This document shows positions 26,932 to 35,581 of a DNA stretch of 64,000 nt, piece after piece. The DNA is taken from assembly GCA_037481695.1 (NCBI GenBank), contig JBBFLE010000014.1, positions 39,881-103,880 on the forward strand, written 5' to 3'. How positions within the stretch are numbered: position 1 is the first letter of the stretch; each line of letters begins with the position of its first letter. The position numbers and the translations under genes were made by a program. A model generated the notes under the pieces. It did not search any database and was not told the origin of the DNA. It saw only the letters and a program-made list of their open reading frames with translations. This stretch comes from a bacterium (GTDB lineage: Bacteria > Desulfobacterota > Desulfocorpusculales > Desulfocorpusculum).

Positions 26932-27846
26932 ATGAAGTGTCGGCGTTGCAAGAACAAGGCAGTGGTGGACCTGAAAAACCACCACACGGCTTTCTGCGAA
27001 CCATGTTTCCTGGAGTTCGTGGAGCGGCAGGTTCGCCGGGCCATCCATGAGCATGACATGATGGAGAAAGGGGAAAGGGTCTTGGTTTGCGTTTCAGGGG
27101 GAAAAGACTCTCTGGCCCTATGGGATCTTCTTAGCAGGCTGGGCTACGAGGCTCATGGATTGCATGTGGATCTTGGCATAGATGGCTATTCCACAGACTC
27201 CAGGATCAAGGTGGAGCAATTTGCTGCACAAAGAGGCCTGCCCCTGAAGATCGTTTCCCTGGTGGACCTGCAGATCCCCATACCCCTTGTGGCCAGGCGA
27301 AGCCGAAGACCCGAGTGTTCGGTCTGCGGCATAATAAAACGCCATTTCTTCAACAAGCTGGCAGTGGAAGAAGGTTACAGGGTGGTGGCCACTGGGCACA
27401 ACCTGGATGATGAGGCAGGCAGGCTCCTGGGAAATCTTCTTCACTGGCAGTGGGAATACCTTTTAAAACAGAGGCCCGTTTTGGAAGCAGTGGGGGATGT
27501 GCTGGCCCGGAAAGTGGAACCTCTCTGCAGGCTCACAGAAAGGGAAACTGCTGCGTACGCCATCTTGCGCAAGATAGATTACGTGATCCAGGAATGCCCC
27601 ATGAGCCGGGGGGCCACATCTCTTAGGTACAAGGAGGTGCTCAACATCTTGGAGGACTGCATGCCTGGAACCAAGGCCATCTTTTATGGTGGCTTTCTCA
27701 AGGAGGGCCAAAACCTTCTGAAGCTTTGCAAGCAAAAGCAAGATAAGCAAGCCTCTCTTGCCGCAGCTGATCTGACCCGCTGCTCCCTCTGCGGGTCAGC
27801 CTCCTTTATGGATCCCTGCAATTTTTGCAAGCTTACCAGCGGATGA
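26932..27846 (+). CDS. ttuA: tRNA 2-thiolation enzyme, TtuA/Ncs6 type
   Basis: This 304-residue PP-loop protein starts with a zinc ribbon (CRRCKNKAV with a second pair in FCEPC), followed by the ATP-binding loop VSGGKDSLAL, then CSVCG near residue 130 and ECPMS near residue 222, the cysteines that hold an iron-sulfur cluster in TtuA. It ends with a second zinc ribbon (CSLCG and CNFC). TtuA makes 2-thiouridine at tRNA position 54 in thermophiles; related proteins modify U34. The adjacent sulfur carrier supports the TtuB/TtuA pairing. The last 14 bases overlap the convergent fabH gene. Confidence 0.87.
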   Translation: MKCRRCKNKAVVDLKNHHTAFCEPCFLEFVERQVRRAIHEHDMMEKGERVLVCVSGGKDSLALWDLLSRLGYEAHGLHVDLGIDGYSTDSRIKVEQFAAQRGLPLKIVSLVDLQIPIPLVARRSRRPECSVCGIIKRHFFNKLAVEEGYRVVATGHNLDDEAGRLLGNLLHWQWEYLLKQRPVLEAVGDVLARKVEPLCRLTERETAAYAILRKIDYVIQECPMSRGATSLRYKEVLNILEDCMPGTKAIFYGGFLKEGQNLLKLCKQKQDKQASLAAADLTRCSLCGSASFMDPCNFCKLTSG

Positions 27847-28831
27847 GAGCACCTCCCCAGGTGAGTCCCCCGCCAAAGGCGGTCAGAAGTACAAGGTCTC
27901 CCTTCCTGATTCTCCCCGAGCGCACTGCTTCATCCAGGGCTATGGGAACAGTGGCCGAAGAGCTGTTCCCATACTTCTCTATGGTCATTACAACCTTGTC
28001 CATGGAGACTCCCAGCTTCTTGGCCATGGCCTGAATGATGCGTGCATTTGCCTGGTGAGGCACTATGTGGTCTACATCATGGATGCTGTAGCCTGCCAGT
28101 TCCACTGTTTCCAGACAGGCATCGGCAAAACAGTTTACCGCCACCTTGAAAGACCTGTTGGCCTCTATCATCCTCAGTGTATGGAGATTCTTATCCACGC
28201 TCTCATGACTTATGGGAGTTGTCTTGGAACCTCCTCCGGGAAGCAGCAAGTTGTCGCCGGCCGCCCCGTCGGTGTGGAGGGAAAGGGATAGAACTCCAGC
28301 ATCATCGCCGTCCAAACTGGGCACCAGCACCGAAGCCCCGGCTCCATCCCCCCAAAGAATGCAGCTGGAGCGATCCGTATAATCCACGGTGCGGCTCATG
28401 ATCTCGGCACCCAGCACCAAGGCGTTTCTGAAGGTGCCGTTCTTCAAATACTGCTCGGCCACAGACAGGGCGAAGATGAAACCTGAACAAGCTGCTGCCA
28501 CATCAAAGGTTACGGCCTTTGGGGCGTTCAACTTGGCTTGAAGCCAGTTGGCGCCTGCAGGGCATTGGGTGTCTGCTGTTATGGTGGCCATGACGATGAG
28601 ATCCAGCTCTTCGGGGGAGAGGCCTGCCATCTCCAGGGCTGGGAGGCTAGCCTTGAGGGCTAGGTCGGAGGTGTTCTCATCAGTCTTGGCAATCCTGCGT
28701 TCCTTTATGCCGGTTCTGGTGTAAATCCACTCATCGGTTGTATCCACCATTTTTTCCAGGTCCTGGTTGGAAAGCACACCTTCTGGAAGGTATGATCCGG
28801 TACCGATTATCTTGACTCTCTTGTTGGCCAC
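27833..28831 (-). CDS. fabH: Beta-ketoacyl-ACP synthase III
   Basis: This 332-residue protein has the FabH fold and active site: KIIGTGSYLPE at the start, DEWIYTRTGI, the catalytic cysteine in AAACSGFIFAL, histidine in VPHQANARI and asparagine in YGNSSSATVP. It starts fatty acid synthesis by condensing acyl-CoA with malonyl-ACP. A longer frame runs to an ATG at 28915, but a GTG at 28831 has AGGAGG 5 bases upstream and gives a protein of normal length, so I prefer it. The 28-residue extension has no recognisable content. The gene stands alone, converging on ttuA. Confidence 0.93.
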   Translation of the reverse strand: MANKRVKIIGTGSYLPEGVLSNQDLEKMVDTTDEWIYTRTGIKERRIAKTDENTSDLALKASLPALEMAGLSPEELDLIVMATITADTQCPAGANWLQAKLNAPKAVTFDVAAACSGFIFALSVAEQYLKNGTFRNALVLGAEIMSRTVDYTDRSSCILWGDGAGASVLVPSLDGDDAGVLSLSLHTDGAAGDNLLLPGGGSKTTPISHESVDKNLHTLRMIEANRSFKVAVNCFADACLETVELAGYSIHDVDHIVPHQANARIIQAMAKKLGVSMDKVVMTIEKYGNSSSATVPIALDEAVRSGRIRKGDLVLLTAFGGGLTWGGALIRW

Positions 28832-29140
28832 TGAATCCTCCTGTGCTGCTTCGATGATCGGAAAGAGACCATAGCCTAAGCCATGCTGCTTGTCAACGGC
28901 CGGGTCCTTGGACATGGGAAGCGATGTGAGAGCAGAAGATCTTCTGAAGGTCTTGATGTGATATAACGTCTGATAATATATCTTATGTTAACCAATTTGC
29001 CCATATTACCCTCTGGGGGGCCTCTCTGTTTTCCAAACATGACCCTGTTCATAAGAGATTTCTTCCCTTAGAATGAAATCTTCTCATCACGGCCATTACA
29101 CAGTGATCCAGCACATCTTTATTTTGCGGAGGTAAAAAAC
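28832..29140. other. Gene-free divergent region between fabH and MFS gene
   Basis: These 309 bases separate the divergent fabH and transporter genes. A very AT-rich stretch at about 28955-29010 (several TATA-like words on both strands) probably contains the fabH promoter, but no -35/-10 pair is convincing. The far end holds the transporter's ribosome binding site. No reading frame is supported apart from the possible fabH extension. Confidence 0.5.
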
Positions 29141-30361
29141 TTGAATGAACGCTCCAGCCGCTTTTCCCAAGAGATGCCTGGATTTCAGCTCAAGGCCCTC
29201 TTGCTACTGGGCTTGGGGCACCTGGTAACGGATCTTAGCCAGGGAGGCCTGCCGGTTCTGCTGCCTTTTATCAGGGAATCTTTCGGGTTGACCTATTCGG
29301 CTGCTGGGGCAGTGCTTATGACCAGCAACCTTACTTCTTCCATAGTCCAGCCTTTATTCGGTTATTTCTCTGATCGTTGGGGAAGCTGCTGGCTGCTTCC
29401 AGTGGGGATTTTCATAGCCAGTCTGGGCTTCTCCAGCCTGGGTTTTGTCCCAGGATTTTGGGCTTTGCTCCTGGCTGTTTTCCTGAGCGGTCTGGGAGTG
29501 GCAAGCTTTCACCCAGAGGGTTTCAAGGCTGCCAGGTTCTTCACCGGGGAGAAACGCGCCACAGGCATCTCCATCTTTGCCGTGGGTGGCAATGTGGGCA
29601 TTGCATTGGGCCCTCTGCTGGCAGTGGCAGGCTACAAGTGGTTGGAACTCAAAGGAACCATTGTTTTTTTGGCTCCAGGCCTCTTGGTGGGAAGCATGAT
29701 ACTTGTTTCCATGGGTTGGCTTTCGGCCCCCCAGAAGGCGGCCCTGGCACAGATCTCCGAGGGCTCAAGACAAGGCCCCAAGCCCCTGGGAAAGAGGTGG
29801 ATTCCCTTGATTCTTCTTATCTTGGCCGTCACGGTGAGATCCATAATACATATGGGCATAGTAGCCTTCGTGCCTTTTTACTTTGTGGATATACTCAAGG
29901 CCGGGGCAGGCACCGCAGCCAAGATGGTCACGGTGTTTCTCATGTGCGGGGCGGCCGGCACCTTGATAGGAGCTCCCATAGCGGACCGATTGGGCCACAA
30001 GAGGTTCTTTGTGGGCAGCATGCTTGTCTTGCTGCCCCTGCTATGGGCCTTTCTGGGGGTTCGGGACATAGAGGCCTTTGTCTTGTTGGGACTGGCAGGA
30101 GCCGTTTTGGTATCCAGCTTCTCGGTCACCATAGTCATGGCTCAACATCTACTGCCTGACAGGCTGGGCATGGCCTCAGGCCTCATGGTGGGCTTTGCCA
30201 TAGGCACAGGGGGAATAGCAGCCACTGTCTTGGGCTCGGTGGCTGATATCTGGGGAGTGCTCAGAGTGCTTCAGATCACGGCCTCACTGCCCCTGTTGGG
30301 TTTGCTGCTGGGCTTGGCCATCCCCTATCCTTACAAAGAGGCCCCAGAACCCAAGGCATGA
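29141..30361 (+). CDS. Major facilitator superfamily transporter, fosmidomycin-resistance-like
   Basis: This 406-residue protein has about 12 membrane segments. The N-terminal half shows GHLVTDLSQGGLPVLLPFI and a loop FGYFSDRWGS between helices 2 and 3, then GLGVASFHPEGFKAA, a pattern characteristic of the Fsr-type MFS proteins. The second half has GAPIADRLGHKRFF. It is probably a proton-coupled efflux carrier of the inner membrane; the substrate cannot be inferred. The start is TTG with GCGGAGGT 6 bases upstream. Confidence 0.88.
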   Translation: MNERSSRFSQEMPGFQLKALLLLGLGHLVTDLSQGGLPVLLPFIRESFGLTYSAAGAVLMTSNLTSSIVQPLFGYFSDRWGSCWLLPVGIFIASLGFSSLGFVPGFWALLLAVFLSGLGVASFHPEGFKAARFFTGEKRATGISIFAVGGNVGIALGPLLAVAGYKWLELKGTIVFLAPGLLVGSMILVSMGWLSAPQKAALAQISEGSRQGPKPLGKRWIPLILLILAVTVRSIIHMGIVAFVPFYFVDILKAGAGTAAKMVTVFLMCGAAGTLIGAPIADRLGHKRFFVGSMLVLLPLLWAFLGVRDIEAFVLLGLAGAVLVSSFSVTIVMAQHLLPDRLGMASGLMVGFAIGTGGIAATVLGSVADIWGVLRVLQITASLPLLGLLLGLAIPYPYKEAPEPKA

Positions 30362-30440
30362 ACTCATCTTGCGTGCGCGAAATCAACTATAAAGTCCGCA
30401 CTTCCGGAGGCAAAAACCAAGAGCAAGGAGGTAAAAAAAA

Positions 30441-30833
30441 ATGATGATTCCTGCTAAGGACTCCATAGATCTGGGCGTGGTGGTCAGCGACATCCAGGCC
30501 AGCCTCTCCTTTTACAGGGATACCCTGGGACTCAAATTCGTAGAGGAGATTCCTGTCTGGTTTGGGACAATGTACAGACTCAGATTCGGAACAAGCGATT
30601 TCAAGCTCATACAGCCCAAGGTGGTGCCGCCCAAGGGGGCCCCGGGCCTGGAAACCCAGTTGGGATTCAGGTACGTGACCTTCCTGGTGCGCAATCTGGA
30701 AGAGATTTGCGAAAAACTAAAGAGCAAGGAAGTCCAGTTCCACATACCTCCCAAGGAAATCAGACCGGGGGTTAAGATAGCCATGGTAAAAGACCCCGAT
30801 GATAACGTGGTGGAGTTCGTGGAGCGCTCCTGA
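30441..30833 (+). CDS. VOC-superfamily (glyoxalase/dioxygenase fold) protein
   Basis: This 130-residue protein shows the paired beta-alpha-beta modules of the vicinal oxygen chelate fold: DLGVVVSDIQASLSFYRDTLGLKF at the N-terminus and the closing KDPDDNVVEFVE, whose last glutamate is the usual metal ligand. The substrate is unknown; members include glyoxalases, epimerases, dioxygenases and resistance proteins. AGGAGGT lies 8 bases before the ATG, and the transporter gene is 79 bases upstream on the same strand. It converges on tkt. Confidence 0.85.
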   Translation: MMIPAKDSIDLGVVVSDIQASLSFYRDTLGLKFVEEIPVWFGTMYRLRFGTSDFKLIQPKVVPPKGAPGLETQLGFRYVTFLVRNLEEICEKLKSKEVQFHIPPKEIRPGVKIAMVKDPDDNVVEFVERS

Positions 30834-30839
30834 GCATCT

Positions 30840-30872
30840 GCCGGGGCCTTGGCCTAGAGCTTAGGCCCCGGC
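30840..30872. terminator. Possible bidirectional terminator hairpin
   Basis: A perfect 10-bp GC-rich stem (30840-30849 pairing with 30863-30872, GCCGGGGCCT with AGGCCCCGGC) with a 13-base loop lies between the convergent VOC gene and tkt and overlaps the last codons of tkt. There is no run of T on either side, so it may only slow polymerase or protect mRNA ends. Confidence 0.45.
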
Positions 30873-32858
30873 CAGAATCTCTTTGGCCTTCTGCACCACC
30901 CTCTCAGGGGTGAAACCCAACTTGTTAAAGAGCACCTTGGCAGGAGCCGAAGCCCCAAAGCGGTCCATGCCTATTATCCTGGAGCGTGAGCCCGTAAACC
31001 TTTCCCAGCCCAGGCTCACCCCAGCCTCCACGGCCAGAACCGCAACCCCCTGGGGGAAGACCTCTTGTTTGTAGCTTTCTGCCTGGAGCTCAAAAAGCTC
31101 CCAGCAGGGAAATGCCACCACCCTGACCCTGAGCCCTTGTGCCTCCAACTCCTGCTGGGCCTGCAAGAGTAGCTGTACCTCTGAGCCTGTGCCTGTGAGA
31201 ATCAACTCCGGTCCCCCTGCCTTGGCCTCTGCCAGAATGTAAGCGCCTTTTCTAAGCCCACTTGCAGGAGCATACTTTTGTCTGTCTATGACCGGCAGAG
31301 CCTGTCTGCTTAGCACCAGGGCCGTGGGGCCATCCTTCCTCTCTATCCCCACGATCCAGGCCTCCACGGTTTCATTGGCATCTGAAGGCCTTATGACCCA
31401 AAGGTTGGGAATGGCTCTCAGGCTCATGATGTGCTCCACAGGCTGGTGGGTGGGACCATCCTCCCCCAGGCCTATGGAGTCATGGGTGAATACATAAATC
31501 ACCCCCAAGCCCATCATGGCCGCCAAGCGAATGGCAGGCCTCATGTAATCCGAAAACACGAGAAAAGTTCCACCATATGGGATCAGACGGCCGCTGAGAG
31601 CCAGACCATTTAGTATGGCTGCCATGGCATGCTCTCTGACTCCGAAGTGTATGTTGGGTCCACAGACGTCTCTAAATGTCCCCTTACCTGCAATAAAGGT
31701 GTTGTTGGAAGGGGTAAGATCCGCAGAGCCCCCCAAAAGACCAGGCAGGTATTGAGCCAAGGCATTGATGGTCTTTCCAGAAGCCACTCTAGTGGCCACT
31801 TCCTGGCCCGGCTGAAAAACCGGAAGCCTATCCTTCCATTCCCTGGCTGGCTCTCTTTGAGTCATACTTTCCCACAAGGATGCAAGTTGCGGATATTTTT
31901 GGGAGTAATCCCTCCACAGCTCCTTCCAGCTCTTCTCCAGTGCATCCCCTTTCTCGCCCACAGCCCTGAAATGAGCCAGAACATCTTCTGGCACCCAGAA
32001 GGTGGGATCTTCCGGCCAGCCCAGATTCCTCTTGGCCAGAACCACTTCTTCTTTTCCCAAGGGGGCTCCGTGGGCTTCTGAACTGTTCTGCTTGTTGGGA
32101 CTGCCATAGCCTATGAGAGTCTTGGCTATTATGAGAGTTGGGCGATCAGCTTCCTCCTGAGCAAGCCTGAAGGAGGATTCCACAGCAGCCAGGTCATATC
32201 CGTCGGCCCTCAACACCTGCCAGCCGTAAGCCTTGAATCTCTTTTCCACATCCTCGCTCATGGTGAGACTGGTGGGCCCATCAATGGAGATGCCATTGTC
32301 CAGGTAAACATAGATGAGTCGACCCAGGCCCAGGTGACCGGCCAAGGAAGCCGCTTCTGAGGAAATCCCCTCCATTATGTCTCCGTCACTCACAAAGCCG
32401 TAGATCCGGTAGTCCAAAACCGGATAGCCTTCCCTGTTGAACATCTCAGAGAGGTAGCGCTGCGCCATGGCCATACCAACGCCTGTGGCAAACCCCTGAC
32501 CCAGGGGCCCTGTGGTAGTCTCAACTCCAGGTGAACACCCATACTCGGGATGGCCAGGGGTGCGGCTTGCCCATTGCCTGAAGTTCTGGATCTCCTCCAT
32601 GGAAAGATCATATCCTGTCAAGAACAACATGGCATATAGAAGCATGGAGCCGTGTCCGGCTGAAAGCACGAACCTGTCCCGGTTGGGCCAATCAGGGTTA
32701 CTGGGGCTGAATCTGAGTATTCTTGTCCAAAGCACGTACGCCAGATCAGCGGCCTCCATGGGCATTCCTGGATGACCGGATCTGGCCTTTTCCACAGCAT
32801 CCACTGCCAAAAACCTGATGGTGTTTATGGAGCGCTGCTCCAATGATCCATGGTTCAT
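30861..32858 (-). CDS. tkt: Transketolase
   Basis: This 665-residue protein has the normal transketolase length from the ATG at 32858 (INTIRFLAVDAVEKARSGHPG). It shows the thiamine-diphosphate motif GDGDIMEGIS-type as VSDGDIMEGISSEAA, then KTLIGYGSPNK, the second-domain FGVREHAMAAI, and THDSIGLGEDGPTHQP. It shuttles two-carbon units in the pentose phosphate or Calvin-type pathways. The frame continues 44 codons upstream to 32990 but the extension is not family-like. It is transcribed away from the glycan locus, with the 276-base divergent gap holding promoters for both. Confidence 0.95.
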   Translation of the reverse strand: MNHGSLEQRSINTIRFLAVDAVEKARSGHPGMPMEAADLAYVLWTRILRFSPSNPDWPNRDRFVLSAGHGSMLLYAMLFLTGYDLSMEEIQNFRQWASRTPGHPEYGCSPGVETTTGPLGQGFATGVGMAMAQRYLSEMFNREGYPVLDYRIYGFVSDGDIMEGISSEAASLAGHLGLGRLIYVYLDNGISIDGPTSLTMSEDVEKRFKAYGWQVLRADGYDLAAVESSFRLAQEEADRPTLIIAKTLIGYGSPNKQNSSEAHGAPLGKEEVVLAKRNLGWPEDPTFWVPEDVLAHFRAVGEKGDALEKSWKELWRDYSQKYPQLASLWESMTQREPAREWKDRLPVFQPGQEVATRVASGKTINALAQYLPGLLGGSADLTPSNNTFIAGKGTFRDVCGPNIHFGVREHAMAAILNGLALSGRLIPYGGTFLVFSDYMRPAIRLAAMMGLGVIYVFTHDSIGLGEDGPTHQPVEHIMSLRAIPNLWVIRPSDANETVEAWIVGIERKDGPTALVLSRQALPVIDRQKYAPASGLRKGAYILAEAKAGGPELILTGTGSEVQLLLQAQQELEAQGLRVRVVAFPCWELFELQAESYKQEVFPQGVAVLAVEAGVSLGWERFTGSRSRIIGMDRFGASAPAKVLFNKLGFTPERVVQKAKEILAGA

Positions 32859-32973
32859 CTCTTCTTTGAGCACGTGAGTCCTCCTGCATGGGAATAAGAC
32901 CTTGACGCCATATCTTGTAAGGGGCGATCCTCTTTTTTCAACAAAACCCAGGACGCCAAGCCAGATTCCGCGC

Positions 32974-32979
32974 ATTATA
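32974..32979 (-). promoter_or_regulatory. Possible -10 element for tkt
   Basis: A perfect TATAAT on the minus strand lies about 115 bases before the tkt start. The matching -35 position is poor, so an activator may be needed or the match may be chance. Confidence 0.3.
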
Positions 32980-33027
32980 CCCCTGTACAACTCCGGGTGC
33001 GAGCCCCAAAGGTGGTGATCCCCGACA

Positions 33028-33056
33028 TTGACACAGGCTTCTTATCAAACTACAGT
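33028..33056 (+). promoter_or_regulatory. Sigma-70-type promoter at the head of the glycan locus
   Basis: A perfect TTGACA (33028-33033) is followed after exactly 17 bases by TACAGT (33051-33056), four of six matches. It points at the UDP-sulfoquinovose synthase-like gene, leaving a leader of about 70 bases. It is the only good promoter seen for the plus-strand arm of the glycan locus. Confidence 0.62.
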
Positions 33057-33134
33057 AAAAAACTTTGACGGGCAGTGCGACTCAGGAGCATTCCCCCAAA
33101 AGAGAAAGAGCTGCCGAATTCAGGGAGGGGTTTC

Positions 33135-34319
33135 ATGAGGGTTCTCATAGCTGGAGTGGATGGTTATCTGGGCTGGTCTCTTGCCATGTACCTGGCGGCC
33201 AGGGGCCATGAGGTATATGGCTTGGACAACTACATGAGAAGGGACTGGGTAGCAGAGGTGGGTTCTCAATCGGCCACCCCCATAAGGCGCATGACAGAGA
33301 GGCTGGAGGCTTTCAGGGACCGCTTTGGAGTTAACCTGAATTTCAGGAGAGGAGACCTAAGGGACTACAATTTTGTGTGGAATGTCTTTCGCACCTTCGA
33401 GCCCGAGGCAGTGGTCCATCTGGCCGAGATGCCTTCTGCCCCGTACAGCATGATGGATGTGAACCACGCTGTCTTTACCCAGACCAACAACATAGTGGGA
33501 ACACTCCACATCCTTCATGCCATGAGGGATGTGTGCCCAGAGGCCCATCTGGTGAAATTGGGCACCATGGGCGAATACGGGACGCCCGACATAGACATCC
33601 CCGAGGGGTTCTTCACCATAGAGTTCAGAGGCAGAAGCGCCACCCTCCCCTTCCCCAGGCAGGCCTCCAGTTGGTATCACCAAAGCAAGGTCCATGACAG
33701 CCATAATGTGATGATGGCCTGCCAGCTCTGGGGGCTTAGATCCACTGACATCATGCAGGGAGTGGTTTATGGGACCCGCATAGATGAAATGGGGGAAGAT
33801 GACCGGCTTTTCACAAGATTTGATTTTGATCAGTGCTTTGGAACGGCCATCAACCGCTTCTGCGCCCAGGCAGTCATTGGCCATCCTCTCTCGCCATATG
33901 GTAAGGGGCGTCAAAAGCGTGGGTTTCTGCCACTGAGGGATTCCATGCAGTGCCTGACAATAGCCATAGAGAATCCGCCGGCCAGGGGCGAATACAGGGT
34001 CTTTAACCAGTTCGAGGAGGTTTACGATCTTACGGAGCTGGCCTTAAAGGTGAAAAAGGTGGGCGATGCCATGGGGCTGGAAGTTGCAGTTCGACACACG
34101 GAGAACCCACGTCTGGAGCTGGAGGAGCACTATTACAACCCAGACCATCGAAAACTCCTGGACCTGGGCTACAAGCCCACTCACGACATGGAAAGGGAGC
34201 TAGAGTTGATGCTTTCGGACTTGCTTCGCTTTCGCCACAGGATCGAAGCGCGTCGCTATGCCTTGATCCCGGATATCAGATGGGATGGAACTAGGAAGAA
34301 GGTGAGTTTTCTGAGCTAA
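33135..34319 (+). CDS. sqdB: UDP-sulfoquinovose synthase-like protein (SQD1/SqdB/Agl3 family)
   Basis: This 394-residue short-chain dehydrogenase-type protein matches plant SQD1 closely by memory: the NAD loop VLIAGVDGYLGWSLA, then FEPEAVVHLAEMPSAPYSM, TQTNNIVGTL, HLVKLGTMGEYGTP with the catalytic threonine, YHQSKVHDSHN with the Tyr-x3-Lys pair, DIMQGVVYG, FGTAINRFCAQAVIGHPL and EEHYYNP. SQD1 joins UDP-glucose and sulfite to UDP-sulfoquinovose. The ATG at 33135 has GGGAGGGG upstream. It opens a run of glycosyltransferase and sulfotransferase genes with no visible sulfolipid (GT4-type) transferase, so the sulfosugar probably goes into a glycan. Another sugar-nucleotide substrate is possible. 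Confidence 0.85.
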   Translation: MRVLIAGVDGYLGWSLAMYLAARGHEVYGLDNYMRRDWVAEVGSQSATPIRRMTERLEAFRDRFGVNLNFRRGDLRDYNFVWNVFRTFEPEAVVHLAEMPSAPYSMMDVNHAVFTQTNNIVGTLHILHAMRDVCPEAHLVKLGTMGEYGTPDIDIPEGFFTIEFRGRSATLPFPRQASSWYHQSKVHDSHNVMMACQLWGLRSTDIMQGVVYGTRIDEMGEDDRLFTRFDFDQCFGTAINRFCAQAVIGHPLSPYGKGRQKRGFLPLRDSMQCLTIAIENPPARGEYRVFNQFEEVYDLTELALKVKKVGDAMGLEVAVRHTENPRLELEEHYYNPDHRKLLDLGYKPTHDMERELELMLSDLLRFRHRIEARRYALIPDIRWDGTRKKVSFLS

Positions 34320-34393
34320 GCAAGAACAAGGGGTGGGAACCACAGCCCTGTGGCACCCTGAGGCAGGAAAAGGCCATACCAAGTAAGGTTTTC

Positions 34394-35560
34394 ATGAGCT
34401 TCATGGATCTGACAACCTTTGTTTACTGGGTGAGTCTGGTTTGTCTTTCGCACACCTGGGGGCTCTATGGGATTGTGCTTTTTCTATGGTGCCGGATAAT
34501 GCCCAGGACCAAGGATGCTCAAACTGAGGAGGCCCCAGCGCCCAGGGGCGTGTCTTTCATCATAGCAGCAAGAAATGAGGAAAGATCCATTCGGGAAAGA
34601 ATAGAAAACCTAAGGGAGCTCTCCTCTGGTTTGCCTTGGGCAGAGGTGCTGGTGGGTTCCGACGGCTCCCAGGACAATACCTGCCAGGAGGTACTGAAGG
34701 CCCAGGAACAATGGCCTGAGGTCAGGCTCTTTGATTTCCCGATCCCCAGAGGACGCTCAGCCGTCCACAATGACTTGGTCAGGCAGGCCGAGGGTGAGCT
34801 TCTGGTCTTTACGGATGCTGAGACAAGATTTGACCCGTTTTTCCTGCAATACATAATGCCCAGGTTTAGGGATCCAAAGGTGGGGGCGGTCAGTGGCAGG
34901 ATTCACTACCGTAACCTCCAGGACTCCTCCATTACCCTCTCGGCAGGGCTGTACTGGGAGCTTGAGGAGAAACTTCGAACTCTGGAGAGTCGTCTGGGAA
35001 TATTGGCCTTTGGCACAGGTGCTGCTTTTTGCATGAGGCGAGAGCTTTACATGCCCATGAAGGCAGCTCACGACGATGTGGATTTCTGGGAAACACTCTC
35101 TGTGGCAGCAAGGGGATTCAAAGTAGAATACGAACCCAGAGCAAAGGCTTTTGACATCATCTCCCCCGAGATAGGAACCACCCATCGGCTTAGGGCCAGA
35201 AGGACTTCCAGAGCCTTCAGGAGCATTCTTCGTGGGGTATGGGAGTTTCGAGTGTGGCAAAGGCCCTCACTGCTTTTTTCTGTGCTTTCCCATAAGCTGC
35301 TTAGGCATGTGTCCCCTTTGTTGCTCTTGCTCCTGCTGACAAGCAATCTCATCCTGGCAGGCCGGGGAAGCTGGTATGTTCTTACACTCCTTGCTCAGAG
35401 TGTCCTTTATGGGCTAGGAGCTTTGGGTTGGGCAGCACACCTCAAGGGAATCAGATTCAAGCCCCTTGCCCTACCCTTCAATTTTTTGCTGCTCAACTAC
35501 AGTCGTCTTCTTGGAGTGCTAAACGGATTTGTAAGGAAACCTCCATCCAGCATACGGTGA
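34394..35560 (+). CDS. Membrane-anchored GT2 glycosyltransferase
   Basis: This 388-residue protein has an N-terminal membrane helix (VSLVCLSHTWGLYGIVLFLW), a GT-A domain with GVSFIIAARNEERSI, VGSDGSQDNT and VFTDAETRFDP, and a later GTGAAFCMRRELY, plus three C-terminal membrane segments. The arrangement is that of processive or EPS-type GT2 enzymes. The usual QxxRW box is not clear; the region reads HRLRARRTSRAF. It should transfer a sugar on the inner face of the membrane. It follows the SQD1-like gene by 74 bases and could be the sulfoquinovose transferase, but that is only inference. Confidence 0.85.
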   Translation: MSFMDLTTFVYWVSLVCLSHTWGLYGIVLFLWCRIMPRTKDAQTEEAPAPRGVSFIIAARNEERSIRERIENLRELSSGLPWAEVLVGSDGSQDNTCQEVLKAQEQWPEVRLFDFPIPRGRSAVHNDLVRQAEGELLVFTDAETRFDPFFLQYIMPRFRDPKVGAVSGRIHYRNLQDSSITLSAGLYWELEEKLRTLESRLGILAFGTGAAFCMRRELYMPMKAAHDDVDFWETLSVAARGFKVEYEPRAKAFDIISPEIGTTHRLRARRTSRAFRSILRGVWEFRVWQRPSLLFSVLSHKLLRHVSPLLLLLLLTSNLILAGRGSWYVLTLLAQSVLYGLGALGWAAHLKGIRFKPLALPFNFLLLNYSRLLGVLNGFVRKPPSSIR

Positions 35561-35581
35561 GAGAGGCCTGAGGCTGTAAGA

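Noticed and set aside
29377..30159. A 260-codon frame inside the MFS transporter gene
   Set aside because: It is in another frame of the same strand; the transporter frame has consistent membrane segments and a strong ribosome binding site.
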